Below, in pieces: positions 23,197 through 32,041 of a DNA stretch of 64,000 nt (position 1 is the stretch's first letter; every line of letters starts with the position of its first letter). Made by a program: the position numbers and the translations under genes. The DNA is from Erwinia sp. E602. Its GTDB lineage: Bacteria; Pseudomonadota; Gammaproteobacteria; Enterobacterales; Enterobacteriaceae. The DNA lies in contig NZ_CP046582.1 in NCBI RefSeq assembly GCF_018141005.1, positions 310,001-374,000 on the forward strand, in the 5' to 3' direction. The notes below the pieces were generated by a model that searched no databases, was not told the origin of the DNA, and was given only the letters and a program-made list of their open reading frames with translations.

Positions 23197-23289
23197 TCCG
23201 CAGGTAAACGCGGTACGTGCAGTCATACAGCGGTGACCCCTTTAGGGTAAACGCGCAGTCACAACCTTAGTCAGGATCGGGCGCGGGGA

Positions 23290-23316
23290 TAAAAAAAGGC
23301 CGGGTTGCCCCGGCCT
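23290..23316 (-). terminator. Intrinsic terminator of mrcA
   Basis: AGGCCGGG (23297-23304) pairs with CCCGGCCT (23309-23316); on the minus strand the stem is followed by seven T (complement of 23290-23296 region). It lies 39 bases after the mrcA stop. Confidence 0.9.
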
Positions 23317-23354
23317 GTATCGCTGAACCGCCGGGCTGGCCCGGCATCACTCGA

Positions 23355-25910
23355 TCAGAACAGCTCGTGGCTTTCGCCGTTATCAATAAGCGTGGTACCG
23401 GTGTCGTGCACGGAGTATTCGGTGGGCTGGGTGCCCTCGATAAAGTACTCCTGGCGGGTGTTGCCGCCACCGTTGGCCAGCTTACCGGTGCCGCGGTCGA
23501 TATTCACCGTCACCACGCCCTGCGGCGGCGTCAGTGGCTCTAGCGGTACGCCATCCAGCGCGCTTTTCATATAATCATCCCACGCCGGCTGAGCACTCTT
23601 GGCCCCGCCTTCGTAGCCGGAGATCTGCTCCTTGATCGCCCCTGACGCAGTGGTGCGCCCCAGATCGCGGCGGTGGTCGTCAAAACCAATCCACACCGAG
23701 GTCACCACGCCAGGGCCGTAGCCGGAGAACCAGGCGTCCTTCGAGCTGTTGGTGGTGCCTGTTTTGCCGCCGATATCGTTGCGTTTCAGCTCCTTGCCGG
23801 CACGCCAGCCGGTGCCCATCCAGCCCGGCTCGCCGAAGATGTTCGAGTTCAGCGCGCTTTTGATCAGGAACGACAGCGGGGTGTTGATCACGTGTGGCGC
23901 ATACTGCTGCTCACCGTCCTGCTGCACCTGCTGCTGAGTGACTTCGCCCAGCTGCGGCTGCGGTACGGCAAAGTTGGTTTTCTCCTGCGATACCGCCACG
24001 TTTTCCACGCTGTCTTCACTCAGCGCCACCGCTTTTTGGGTCTCGCCGTAAATCACCGGCAGATTGCACTGCGGGCAGGCGATTTTCGGTTTGACCTCAA
24101 AGACCTTGTCACCCTGCTCGTTCTCAATGCGGGTAATAAAGTACGGATCGACCAGGAAACCGCCGTTGGCCATCACCGAATATCCGCGCACCATCTGCAG
24201 CGGGGTGAAGGAGGCCGAGCCCAGCGCCAGCGATTCGGTATGCACGATATTTTCCGCCGGGAAGCCGAAGCGTTGCAGATACTCAGCGGCATAGTCGACG
24301 CCCATGGCGCGCATGGCGCGCACCATCACCACGTTTTTCGACTCACCCAGCCCCTGGCGCAGGCGGATTGGCCCGGCGTAGGTGTTCGGTGAGTTTTTCG
24401 GCCGCCAGTCGGCACCGGCACCGGCATCCCAGCGCGAGATCGGCACGTCGTTGAGGATCGAGGCCAGCGTCAGGCCGCGATCCATCGCTGCGGTATACAG
24501 GAAGGGTTTGATGTTCGAACCGACCTGACGCAGCGCCTGGGTGGCGCGGTTAAATTTGCTGAGGTTGAAGTCGAAGCCGCCGACCAGCGCGCGCACGGCA
24601 CCGTCGTTGGGATCGAGCGACACCAGCGAGGAGTTGACGTCCGGCACCTGGGCGAGCTGCCAGGCGTTATCCACCTGGCGTAGCCAGATCTGCTGGCCGG
24701 GTTGCAGCACCTGGCTCACGGAGCGTGGTGTGGCGCCCTGCAGCGTATCCGACTTAAACGGACGCGCCCAGCGGACGGCCGCCAGATCGAGGCTGACGAT
24801 GCTGCCGTCACGCAGCGTGGCGCTGGCCTGCTCGCTGCTCGCCTGGGTGACCACCGCCGGATTAAGCGGGCCATAGACCGGCAGCGCTCTCAGGGTCTTC
24901 ACGATCTCCGTATGGCCCCAGGCCGGCTGGCTGGCCTGCCACAGCACGCTGGCCGGGCCGCGGTAGCCGTGGCGCATATCGTAGGCGATCACGTTGTTCT
25001 GTACCGCGTCCTGCGCGGCCAGCTGCAGCTTGCGGGTGACGGTGGTGTAAACCTTGTAGCCGTCGTTGTAGGCGTCTTCACCGTAACGCTTAACCATCTC
25101 CTGGCGCACCATTTCGGTCAGATACGCGGCGCCGAAGGCGATCTCCGGCGTGTGGTAGTTAGCGACCAGCGGCGTGTTACGCGCATCATCATACTGTGAC
25201 TGGGTGATGTACTGCTGGTCCAGCATGCGCGCCAGCACCGTATTACGGCGCTGCACCGCCCGGGTATGGGAGTAGAGCGGGTTAAAGGTCGACGGCGCTT
25301 TCGGCAGGCCGGCAATCATCGCCATTTCGCTCAGCGACAGCTCATCGACGTTTTTACCGAAGTAGACCTGCGCCGCCGCGCCCACGCCATAGGCGCGGTA
25401 GCCGAGGTAGATCTTGTTCAGGTACAGCTCAAGGATCTCATCTTTGCTCATCGTCTGTTCGATACGAATCGCCAGGAAGGCTTCCTTGATTTTGCGCGTC
25501 AGCGTTTTTTCGGGGCTGAGGAAGAAGTTCCTCGCCAGCTGCTGGGTGATGGTACTGGCACCCTGCGAGGCGTGCCCTGACATCAGCGCAATGCTGGCCG
25601 CACGGAAAATGCCGATCGGATCGACGCCGTGGTGCTCATAAAAGCGGCTGTCTTCGGTGGCAATAAAGGCCTTCACCAGCTGCGGCGGCATCTGCTGCAG
25701 CGTCAGGGGGATACGGCGTTTCTCACCGTACTGGGCGATCAGCTCGTTGTCTGCGCTGAACACCTGCATCGGCGTCTGCAGACGCACATCTTTCAGCGTG
25801 GCGACGTCGGGTAGCTGCGGCTCTATGTATTTGTATAAACCATAGATCGAGCCTGCTCCCAGCAAAATGCAACACACTGCAAGGATCAATAAATACTTTA
25901 CGAACTTCAC
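23355..25910 (-). CDS. mrcA: Penicillin-binding protein 1A
   Basis: 851-residue bifunctional class A PBP (E. coli 850) that polymerises and cross-links peptidoglycan in the periplasm. One N-terminal membrane anchor at ~5-27. The glycosyltransferase domain shows the catalytic Glu in ATEDSRFYEHHGVD and the block GASTITQQLARNFF. The transpeptidase domain has the active serine in GSNIKPF and the KTGTTN motif. An OB-like insert lies between. It is divergent from hofM with about 116 bases between the starts, as in E. coli. Confidence 0.98.
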   Translation of the reverse strand: MKFVKYLLILAVCCILLGAGSIYGLYKYIEPQLPDVATLKDVRLQTPMQVFSADNELIAQYGEKRRIPLTLQQMPPQLVKAFIATEDSRFYEHHGVDPIGIFRAASIALMSGHASQGASTITQQLARNFFLSPEKTLTRKIKEAFLAIRIEQTMSKDEILELYLNKIYLGYRAYGVGAAAQVYFGKNVDELSLSEMAMIAGLPKAPSTFNPLYSHTRAVQRRNTVLARMLDQQYITQSQYDDARNTPLVANYHTPEIAFGAAYLTEMVRQEMVKRYGEDAYNDGYKVYTTVTRKLQLAAQDAVQNNVIAYDMRHGYRGPASVLWQASQPAWGHTEIVKTLRALPVYGPLNPAVVTQASSEQASATLRDGSIVSLDLAAVRWARPFKSDTLQGATPRSVSQVLQPGQQIWLRQVDNAWQLAQVPDVNSSLVSLDPNDGAVRALVGGFDFNLSKFNRATQALRQVGSNIKPFLYTAAMDRGLTLASILNDVPISRWDAGAGADWRPKNSPNTYAGPIRLRQGLGESKNVVMVRAMRAMGVDYAAEYLQRFGFPAENIVHTESLALGSASFTPLQMVRGYSVMANGGFLVDPYFITRIENEQGDKVFEVKPKIACPQCNLPVIYGETQKAVALSEDSVENVAVSQEKTNFAVPQPQLGEVTQQQVQQDGEQQYAPHVINTPLSFLIKSALNSNIFGEPGWMGTGWRAGKELKRNDIGGKTGTTNSSKDAWFSGYGPGVVTSVWIGFDDHRRDLGRTTASGAIKEQISGYEGGAKSAQPAWDDYMKSALDGVPLEPLTPPQGVVTVNIDRGTGKLANGGGNTRQEYFIEGTQPTEYSVHDTGTTLIDNGESHELF

Positions 25911-26026
25911 CTGATATTTCCCATTTAAAGTCGATTGGGCAGTTTATAAACAATCGCGCGGTAGTATAAAGGCTAGCCAGTAGCTTGGATACGTCCTTTT
26001 AAAACTGACGATAAGGAGATCGCCGC

Positions 26027-26848
26027 ATGGCTCTTCAGATATGGCAGATCGGGCTGGATATTCAAAACGGGCAGCTGTGTGCCCTTGCCGTTCAGCAACG
26101 CCGCAACGGCTGGCAGCTCCGCCACTGGTGGCAACACGACCTGCCGCAAGATACGTTAAGAAATGGCCTCATGCAACGTCCGGACATCGTTAGCGCGCTG
26201 TTGCAGCGCTGGCGTCGGCTGTTGCCGGGCCGCTTTTCGCTACGGGTGGGGTTCCCGCCACATCCGGTAATGCAGCGCCCGCTGAGCCTGCCGGCGATGC
26301 GCCTGCACGAACCCGATCGCCACCGCTATATCACCGCGGCGGCGCGTCAGCTGTTCCCGATCGAGCCGGAGGCGCTGGCGCTGGATTACCGCTCTGCGGC
26401 CGCCGGGCAACTGATGCTGACCGCCACCCGCCAGGAAGCGTTACACAGCTGGGTCAGTTGTCTGCAGCAGGCCGGCCTGGTGCCGCAGGTGCTGGAACTG
26501 ACCCCCGGTGCACTCGGCGTGCTGGCCGCTACCCTGAACCTTGACCCTCACGCCACGCTGGTACACCGCACCAGCGATCACTGGCTGTGGTATGCACCGC
26601 AGCATGCAGAGCAGCCGTGGGGATGGTGTGCGCTGGAGGAGGCGGCAGACTTTGGCAGCCTGCGTCTGAGTAAGCTGCCGGCGGCGGGTGAGATCTGGTA
26701 CAGCTCGGCGCTGGCGGAGCCGCCGCCGCCGGGCACCCTGGCGCTGTCTCCGCTGCAGACGATGCGCTTCTGGCAGCCGCCGTTACCTGCCTGTGCCGGT
26801 GCTTTTTCGCTGGCGATCGGGCTGGCGCTGCGCCCGGAGGATCGCTGA
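26027..26848 (+). CDS. hofM: PilM-like DNA-uptake protein HofM
   Basis: 273 residues (E. coli HofM 259). HofM corresponds to PilM/ComA, the actin-like cytoplasmic part of the type IV pilus alignment complex; in E. coli the hof genes are needed to use DNA as a carbon source. The start has AAGGAG 9 bases upstream. The N-terminal sequence LQIWQIGLDIQNGQL matches the PilM start. Its stop overlaps the hofN start (TGATG). First gene of a five-gene operon. Confidence 0.85.
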   Translation: MALQIWQIGLDIQNGQLCALAVQQRRNGWQLRHWWQHDLPQDTLRNGLMQRPDIVSALLQRWRRLLPGRFSLRVGFPPHPVMQRPLSLPAMRLHEPDRHRYITAAARQLFPIEPEALALDYRSAAAGQLMLTATRQEALHSWVSCLQQAGLVPQVLELTPGALGVLAATLNLDPHATLVHRTSDHWLWYAPQHAEQPWGWCALEEAADFGSLRLSKLPAAGEIWYSSALAEPPPPGTLALSPLQTMRFWQPPLPACAGAFSLAIGLALRPEDR

Positions 26849-27390
26849 TGGTGCCGGTCAATTTGCTGCCGTGGCGCACGCAGCGCCTGCGGCGGCAGTG
26901 GCGGCGCTGGTGTCTGCTGCTGTTGGTGGCTCTGCCGTTGTTGAGTGCCCTGCCGGGTCTGTGGCTGCAGTGGCAGCATCAGCTTAACCGCCAGCAGAAG
27001 GCGCTGTTGGCAACCTGCGTCGAGGCGCAGCGGCTGGCCGCCGCACTGCAGGCGCGCACGCAGGCCGTTTTGCAGCCGCTGAACGCTCTGCAACTGCAGC
27101 GCCTGCAGCAGCAGCAGCGGCTGCAACGGCTTCTGCAGTGGCGGGATGTTGCAGAACGGATAGCGCAGGTCATTCCTGCCGGGGTGTGGCTGAGCGAGCT
27201 GAAAACAGGCACCGCTGGCGTGCAGCTGCAAGGTGCCAGCCGTGGCGTTGCGGGCGTGCACAGGTTCCGTGACCGTCTCGGGCAGCTGAGCTGGGTGCAG
27301 CAGGTCACGTCCGGCAGCGTGGTGCGTAACGCAGAGGACGAGGTGCATTTCAGCCTGCAGGTTCATTTGCGTCAACCGGTGCCCCCGTGA
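26848..27390 (+). CDS. hofN: PilN-like protein HofN
   Basis: 180 residues. Starts with the PilN signature VNLLPWR, followed by basic residues and a membrane helix at ~22-46, then a Gln/Leu-rich coiled coil (~47-110) and a small periplasmic domain. PilN links the cytoplasmic PilM to PilO in type IV pilus machines. One-base overlap with hofM. The gap to hofO is 127 bases, unusual for this operon. Confidence 0.85.
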   Translation: MVPVNLLPWRTQRLRRQWRRWCLLLLVALPLLSALPGLWLQWQHQLNRQQKALLATCVEAQRLAAALQARTQAVLQPLNALQLQRLQQQQRLQRLLQWRDVAERIAQVIPAGVWLSELKTGTAGVQLQGASRGVAGVHRFRDRLGQLSWVQQVTSGSVVRNAEDEVHFSLQVHLRQPVPP

Positions 27391-27410
27391 TTCAGGACTG
27401 CCGGCTGGGC

Positions 27411-27539
27411 GGGCTGCAGGAGAACCCTCATGACCCGGGCTTATCTGTCCGGCTGACGACAGAACGAGCGACAGTGACGTATTTTTTGCCGGTTTGCAGG
27501 CGACAGGGAGAACACGCATGACTCAACGTTATCTGCTCA
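27411..27539 (+). repeat. Duplicated hofO start region
   Basis: GGAGAAC followed shortly by CATGAC and TTATCTG occurs twice: around ATG 27430 and around ATG 27518, 88 bases apart. The first copy encodes only MTRAYLSG before a stop; the second opens hofO (MTQRYLLRW). The upstream copy looks like a broken former hofO start or a short upstream reading frame. Confidence 0.6.
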
Positions 27540-28027
27540 GGTGGCTGCAGGCCGCGTGGTGGCTGAAAACCGCCAGCGTGCTGGCGCTGGTGGCTGTGCT
27601 GGCGGCGCTGGGGTGGCTGTGGGGAGCCAGACCGGCGCTGCAGCAGGCTGACCAGCTGGCACACCAGCAGCGTCAGGCGCTGCTGCGTTACCGTTTGCAG
27701 TTGCAACAGCTGCAAAAAATACCGGCGCTGAGCACGCTTCGCGCCAGGCTAGAGCAACTGCAGGCGGCTGGCGAGGCACGGCGCGACTTCTCCCTGCCGG
27801 CACTGCTGAGTGAAAGCGGCGCGCGGCTGCAGCACTGGCAGCCCGGCCCACAGGGCGGGGAGCTGGCGCTGACGCTGCAGTGGCCGCAGTTTATCCGGCT
27901 GCTGGATTACCTGACCACGCTGCGGCCGACGGTGTCGATCGTACGGCTTTCGCTGCACGGTAACGCTGAGGCACTGCGTCTGCTGCTGACGCTGGTGACG
28001 GAGCCGGATGTCGGGGGCGCGCGATGA
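27518..28027 (+). CDS. hofO: PilO-like protein HofO
   Basis: 169 residues from ATG 27518, which has AGGGAG 7 bases upstream; an alternative start 8 codons earlier lacks support. One membrane helix (~18-38), then a Gln/Leu-rich coiled coil (~45-85) and a PilO-like domain. It would sit in the inner membrane with HofN. The final bases overlap hofP (GATGA). See the duplicated start region upstream. Confidence 0.8.
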   Translation: MTQRYLLRWLQAAWWLKTASVLALVAVLAALGWLWGARPALQQADQLAHQQRQALLRYRLQLQQLQKIPALSTLRARLEQLQAAGEARRDFSLPALLSESGARLQHWQPGPQGGELALTLQWPQFIRLLDYLTTLRPTVSIVRLSLHGNAEALRLLLTLVTEPDVGGAR

Positions 28028-28608
28028 TCACGCGTTACCGCCGGCTGAAGGTGCCGCTCAGAGCGGCTACCACGATCTGTCGGCTGCCTGATGGGCTTTG
28101 TGCAGCCATATGGCGCTGTCGGCTGCCTGATGGGCTTTGTGCAGCCATATCGCGCTGTAGGCTGCTTAACAGGCTTTGTGCGGCTGTACCACGCTGCCCA
28201 CTTCTTAAGGTGCGTGGAGCGACCTTCATACTCTCCCTGCTGCTGCCGGGGCCGTTACTGGCCGGGGAGGGGGTGACTCTGCGTGACCCTTTTGCCCCGC
28301 CGGCGCTGGCCCGCTGTGAGCTGCAGGCCGCCGAACGGCTGAGCTGGCAACTGCAGGGGGTGATTGGCCAGCCGGGCGAGTTTCATGCCTGGCTGGTGGC
28401 CCCGCCGGCCACCCGGCTGCGGCTGCGGGCCGGTGAAACTCTGCCGGGGACCCGCTGGCAGGTAGTGGAGATTGCCCGGTTCAGCATCACGCTGGGCGCA
28501 GACAACGGCTGCCCGCCGCCGCTGAGGCTGGCACTCAAGGAGAGAAACCGTGGACAGACTACCAATCCCACTGCTGCTGCTGGCGCTCAGCGGTCCGGCG
28601 CTGGCTGA
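28024..28608 (+). CDS. hofP: HofP-like protein with N-terminal 13-residue repeats
   Basis: 194 residues, longer than E. coli HofP. Identity rests on position and on the core segment RDPFAPP...C...GVIG...G near residues 90-125, typical of PilP-like/HofP proteins. What would normally be an N-terminal signal or anchor (VRGATFILSLLLPGPLLAGEG, seen as the hydrophobic stretch at ~63-80) is preceded here by three near-identical 13-residue units (19-57), each beginning CRLxxxLCAA. If translation starts at 28024 the export signal is internal; a GTG just before the hydrophobic stretch is a possible alternative start but has a poor ribosome-binding site. The last 59 bases overlap hofQ. Confidence 0.65.
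   Translation: MITRYRRLKVPLRAATTICRLPDGLCAAIWRCRLPDGLCAAISRCRLLNRLCAAVPRCPLLKVRGATFILSLLLPGPLLAGEGVTLRDPFAPPALARCELQAAERLSWQLQGVIGQPGEFHAWLVAPPATRLRLRAGETLPGTRWQVVEIARFSITLGADNGCPPPLRLALKERNRGQTTNPTAAAGAQRSGAG
28078..28194 (+). repeat. Three 39-bp tandem units inside hofP
   Basis: Units start at 28078, 28117 and 28156. Units 1 and 2 differ at one base of 39; unit 3 is more diverged. Each of the first two carries GGCTGC...GCAGCC inverted arms. Since 39 is a multiple of 3, gain or loss of units keeps the hofP frame. Residues 6-18 (RRLKVPLRAATTI) look like a further, decayed unit. Confidence 0.95.
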
Positions 28609-29896
28609 ACCTGAACGTACGCCGTTGGCTGAGCCTGTGCTGCTGGCTGACCGCCCTCCGGTAGCTGAGCGGACGCTGCCAGCTGAACGCAGGCCGCAGG
28701 CCGGGCGCGTGCCGCTGTCGCTTAACTTTGATGATGCGCCGGTGGGCCAGGTGCTGCAGGCGCTGGCCGACTACCAGCAGCTTAACCTGATGCTGGCACC
28801 CGGCGTGGAGGGGCGCATCAGCCTGCGCCTGGAGGGGGTGCCCTGGCGTCAGGCGTTGCAACTGGTACTGAAGCTGGGGCGGCTGAGCCTGGAACAGCAG
28901 GGCAACGTGATGCTGATCTATCCCCCCGGCCGGCAGCAGGAGAAGCAGCGTGAGGCCGAGCAGCAACGGGAAGATCGCGAGCGCCGTATGCCGCTGCAGA
29001 CGCTGAACCTGACGCTGCAGCATGCCGATGCCAGCGTGGTCAATGCCAGCCTGCAGAGTGAACGTGCGCAGTTGATGACGCCACGCGGGTCGGTAACGCT
29101 GGATACCCGTACCAACACGCTGCTGCTGCGCGACACGGCGCAGGCGTTAGAGCAGACCGGCCGCTGGTTGCGCTCGCTTGACGTGCCGCTACAGCAGATC
29201 GAGCTGGCCGCGCAGATTGTTACCCTGAGTGAAGAGAGCCTGCGTGAGCTTGGCGTTAACTGGGGGCTGGGCGGCGAGCCGCCGGTCGCTGACGCCCTGC
29301 GTGCCAGCCAGCTGCGCGTTGACCTCGGTGTGGCGCGGCCCGCGGCGGCGGCCGGTTTTACCCTCGCACGGCTGAACGGCCGCCTGCTGGAGCTGGAGCT
29401 CAGCGCGCTGGAGCGTGAGCATCAGGCGGATATCATCGCCAGCCCGCGCCTGTTTACTTCGCACCAGCAGACGGCCAGCATTAAGCAGGGCACTGAGATC
29501 CCGTATGAAGTGGCGACCGGTAACAGCGGCTCGACCACCATGGAGTTTAAAGAGGCGGTGCTGGGCATGGAGGTGACCCCGGCGGTGCAGGCCAACGGAC
29601 GTATTTTGCTGAAGCTGCACATCACGCAGAACGTGCCCGGGCGCACGATGCGCAGCGGTGACAGCGAGGTGCTGACCATCGATAAACAGGAGATCACCAC
29701 CCAGGTGACGCTGAAGGATGGCCAGACGCTGGCGCTGGGCGGTATTTTCCAGCAGGAGAGCGCTGCCGGCCGGAGAGCGGTACCGTTGCTCGGGGATATT
29801 CCACTGCTGGGCGCCCTGTTCCGGCACGGTGTTCGTGAGCAGAAAAGGCGAGAATTGGTGATCTTCATCACACCAAGGCTGATCCGCAGCGATTAA
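28550..29896 (+). CDS. hofQ: Secretin-type outer-membrane protein HofQ
   Basis: 448 residues from GTG 28550, which has a strong AAGGAG 9 bases upstream although it overlaps hofP. HofQ is the PilQ/ComE-like outer-membrane ring for DNA entry in the hof system. Signal peptide (1-~19), then an Ala/Glu/Pro hexapeptide-repeat linker (~20-50) not present in E. coli HofQ (412 residues), an STN/secretin N region (~53-125), a charged Gln/Arg/Glu stretch (~128-148), an N1 domain and the secretin domain (~200-445), with EIPYEV, VGMEVTP-type VLGMEVTP, PLLGDIPLLG and the terminal ELVIFITPRLI. Last gene of the operon. Confidence 0.93.
   Translation: MDRLPIPLLLLALSGPALAEPERTPLAEPVLLADRPPVAERTLPAERRPQAGRVPLSLNFDDAPVGQVLQALADYQQLNLMLAPGVEGRISLRLEGVPWRQALQLVLKLGRLSLEQQGNVMLIYPPGRQQEKQREAEQQREDRERRMPLQTLNLTLQHADASVVNASLQSERAQLMTPRGSVTLDTRTNTLLLRDTAQALEQTGRWLRSLDVPLQQIELAAQIVTLSEESLRELGVNWGLGGEPPVADALRASQLRVDLGVARPAAAAGFTLARLNGRLLELELSALEREHQADIIASPRLFTSHQQTASIKQGTEIPYEVATGNSGSTTMEFKEAVLGMEVTPAVQANGRILLKLHITQNVPGRTMRSGDSEVLTIDKQEITTQVTLKDGQTLALGGIFQQESAAGRRAVPLLGDIPLLGALFRHGVREQKRRELVIFITPRLIRSD
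28606..28713 (+). repeat. 18-bp periodic repeats in the hofQ linker
   Basis: GCTGAx starts recur at 18-base spacing (after one 24-base unit), encoding AEPERTPL, AEPVLL, ADRPPV, AERTLP, AERRPQ and AGRVPL. This hexapeptide repeat lies between the signal peptide and the secretin N-terminal domain. Confidence 0.75.
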
Positions 29897-30287
29897 TGCG
29901 AATTTTGAACCAAACTGAAGCACCAGCATGTTTTTTCCGGAATTGGTAACGGTTACGTTTGACGCAAGGGCGGAATTAGCTTACAAGGTTTAGCGATTTT
30001 GAATTACGGGCCAGCGGCCCATTAGCGTATGCATTTTAACCGTTTTTTATCGTGCGCAACCGGCGTAGCCGCTGCAACCACATCCGGCTGATAAATGAAG
30101 CGGACTGAAACGCGCGACAGTTCTGTGTGCAATGGGCAAGGTAAATTTAATCGGTTGCCAAAACACCTTCAGTGTTGAGATAATTTTTAGTCTGACTCTC
30201 GCACTATCGCTCATGAGGTTTCAGTTCATGTCCTGCCTGGTTTAGGGTGGGGTATCATCAACGAATTGTCTTAGTTATATCGAAAAA
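29897..30287. promoter_or_regulatory. hofQ-aroK intergenic region
   Basis: 391 bases, no gene recognised. A short GGGCC-AGC-GGCCC hairpin (30008-30020) may end the hof operon. The right part is AT-rich and should hold the promoters of the long aroK-aroB-damX-dam-rpe-gph-trpS operon, but no textbook -35/-10 pair stood out. Confidence 0.4.
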
Positions 30288-30809
30288 ATGGCAGAGAAAC
30301 GCAATATCTTTCTGGTTGGGCCTATGGGTGCCGGCAAAAGCACTATTGGGCGTCAATTAGCTCAGCAACTCAATATGGAATTTTTCGATTCCGATCAAGA
30401 AATTGAGCGACGTACCGGAGCGGATGTGGGCTGGGTTTTCGACGTTGAAGGCGAAGACGGCTTCCGCGACCGCGAAGAAAAAATCATTAACGAACTCACT
30501 GAAAAACAGGGCATTGTGCTGGCGACAGGTGGCGGTTCCGTCAAGTCTCGCGAAACGCGCAACCGTCTTTCCGCTCGTGGCGTGGTGGTCTATCTTGAAA
30601 CGACCATCGAAAAGCAGCTGGCACGTACTCAGCGCGATAAAAAGCGTCCGTTGCTGCAGGTGGCCTCTCCGCCACGTGAAGTGCTGGAAGCCTTAGCTGA
30701 CGAACGCAACCCGCTGTATGAAGAGATTGCTGACGTTACCATCCGCACCGACGATCAGAGTGCGAAAGTGGTCGCTAATCAGATTATCAATATGCTGGAG
30801 AAGAGCTGA
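30288..30809 (+). CDS. aroK: Shikimate kinase I
   Basis: 173 residues, identical in length to E. coli AroK. Phosphorylates shikimate at the 3-hydroxyl in aromatic amino acid synthesis. The P-loop is GPMGAGKST, the [11 protein letters not shown] segment binds shikimate and magnesium, and LATGGGSV carries the substrate-binding glycines; the lid RDKKRPLL is intact. First gene of the conserved aroK to trpS operon. Confidence 0.98.
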   Translation: MAEKRNIFLVGPMGAGKSTIGRQLAQQLNMEFFDSDQEIERRTGADVGWVFDVEGEDGFRDREEKIINELTEKQGIVLATGGGSVKSRETRNRLSARGVVVYLETTIEKQLARTQRDKKRPLLQVASPPREVLEALADERNPLYEEIADVTIRTDDQSAKVVANQIINMLEKS

Positions 30810-30860
30810 TAACGCTCTGATGCCCTGTCCTGGGCAGCGCACAAAAGGTGATATGGCGTC

Positions 30861-31949
30861 ATGGAGAGGATTACAGTAACGCTGGGGGAGCGCAGTTACC
30901 CCATTACTATCGCCGCCGGATTGTTTAACGACCCGGCTTCATTCTGGCCACTGAAGGCAGGCGATCAGGTTATGCTGGTGACCAACCAGACCCTGGCTCC
31001 TCTCTATCTGGACGTTGTGCGCGCACGCCTTGAAGGTGCCGGCGTGCTGGTCGACAGCGTGATCCTGCCCGACGGTGAACAGCATAAGACGCTGGCCGTG
31101 ATGGACCAGGTGTTTACCGCGCTGCTGTCTAAACCCCACGGCCGTGATACCACGCTGGTCGCGCTGGGTGGTGGAGTGATCGGTGATTTAACCGGTTTTG
31201 CTGCCGCCAGCTATCAGCGCGGCGTGCGCTTTATTCAGGTCCCCACCACGCTGTTATCACAGGTGGATTCCTCCGTTGGCGGTAAAACCGGCGTGAACCA
31301 TGCGCTGGGTAAAAACATGATCGGGGCGTTTTATCAACCGGCCTCGGTTATTATCGATCTCGACTGCCTGAAAACGCTGCCGAAGCGCGAGCTGGCCTCT
31401 GGCCTGGCGGAAGTGATTAAGTACGGCATCATCCTCGACGGCGAGTTTTTCAGCTGGCTGGAACAGCATATCGACGATCTGCTGGCGCTGGATGCTGGCG
31501 CAATGGCTTACTGCATCCGCCGCTGCTGCGAACTGAAAGCGGAAGTGGTGGCGGCCGATGAGCATGAGCGTGGGCAACGCGCGCTGCTTAATCTGGGCCA
31601 TACTTACGGTCATGCGATCGAAACCTTTATGGGTTACGGCAACTGGCTGCACGGTGAAGCCGTGGCGGCCGGTATGGTGATGGCCGCGCGTAACGCACAG
31701 CGCCTGGGTCAGTTCACTGCCGAAGACGTGGCAAGGGTTATTGCGCTGCTGCAGCGTGCCGGATTACCGGTACATGGCCCGGAAAGCATGGCTCCCGCCG
31801 ACTATTTACCACTGATGATGCGTGATAAAAAAGTGATCGGCGGTAAACTGCGTCTGGTCCTGCCGTTAAAGGTAGGCCAGGCCGAAGTGCGTAGTGATGT
31901 GCCACATGATATGGTGCTGGCTTCTGTTCAGGATTGTCTGAAGCCGTGA
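30861..31949 (+). CDS. aroB: 3-dehydroquinate synthase
   Basis: 362 residues, the E. coli length. NAD- and metal-dependent conversion of DAHP to dehydroquinate in the shikimate pathway. Visible motifs: [15 protein letters not shown] and [17 protein letters not shown], with zinc ligands Glu (LAEVIKYG), His ([11 protein letters not shown]) and His ([11 protein letters not shown]). 51 bases after aroK. Confidence 0.98.
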   Translation: MERITVTLGERSYPITIAAGLFNDPASFWPLKAGDQVMLVTNQTLAPLYLDVVRARLEGAGVLVDSVILPDGEQHKTLAVMDQVFTALLSKPHGRDTTLVALGGGVIGDLTGFAAASYQRGVRFIQVPTTLLSQVDSSVGGKTGVNHALGKNMIGAFYQPASVIIDLDCLKTLPKRELASGLAEVIKYGIILDGEFFSWLEQHIDDLLALDAGAMAYCIRRCCELKAEVVAADEHERGQRALLNLGHTYGHAIETFMGYGNWLHGEAVAAGMVMAARNAQRLGQFTAEDVARVIALLQRAGLPVHGPESMAPADYLPLMMRDKKVIGGKLRLVLPLKVGQAEVRSDVPHDMVLASVQDCLKP

Positions 31950-32041
31950 TATCCACCCGCGCTCTGCCGCGGGTTCATCTTCAGATGTTACGGCCGTTCA
32001 CAGGGTTTGAACGGCTTTGCTGCTCTATGGGAGGAGATTAA

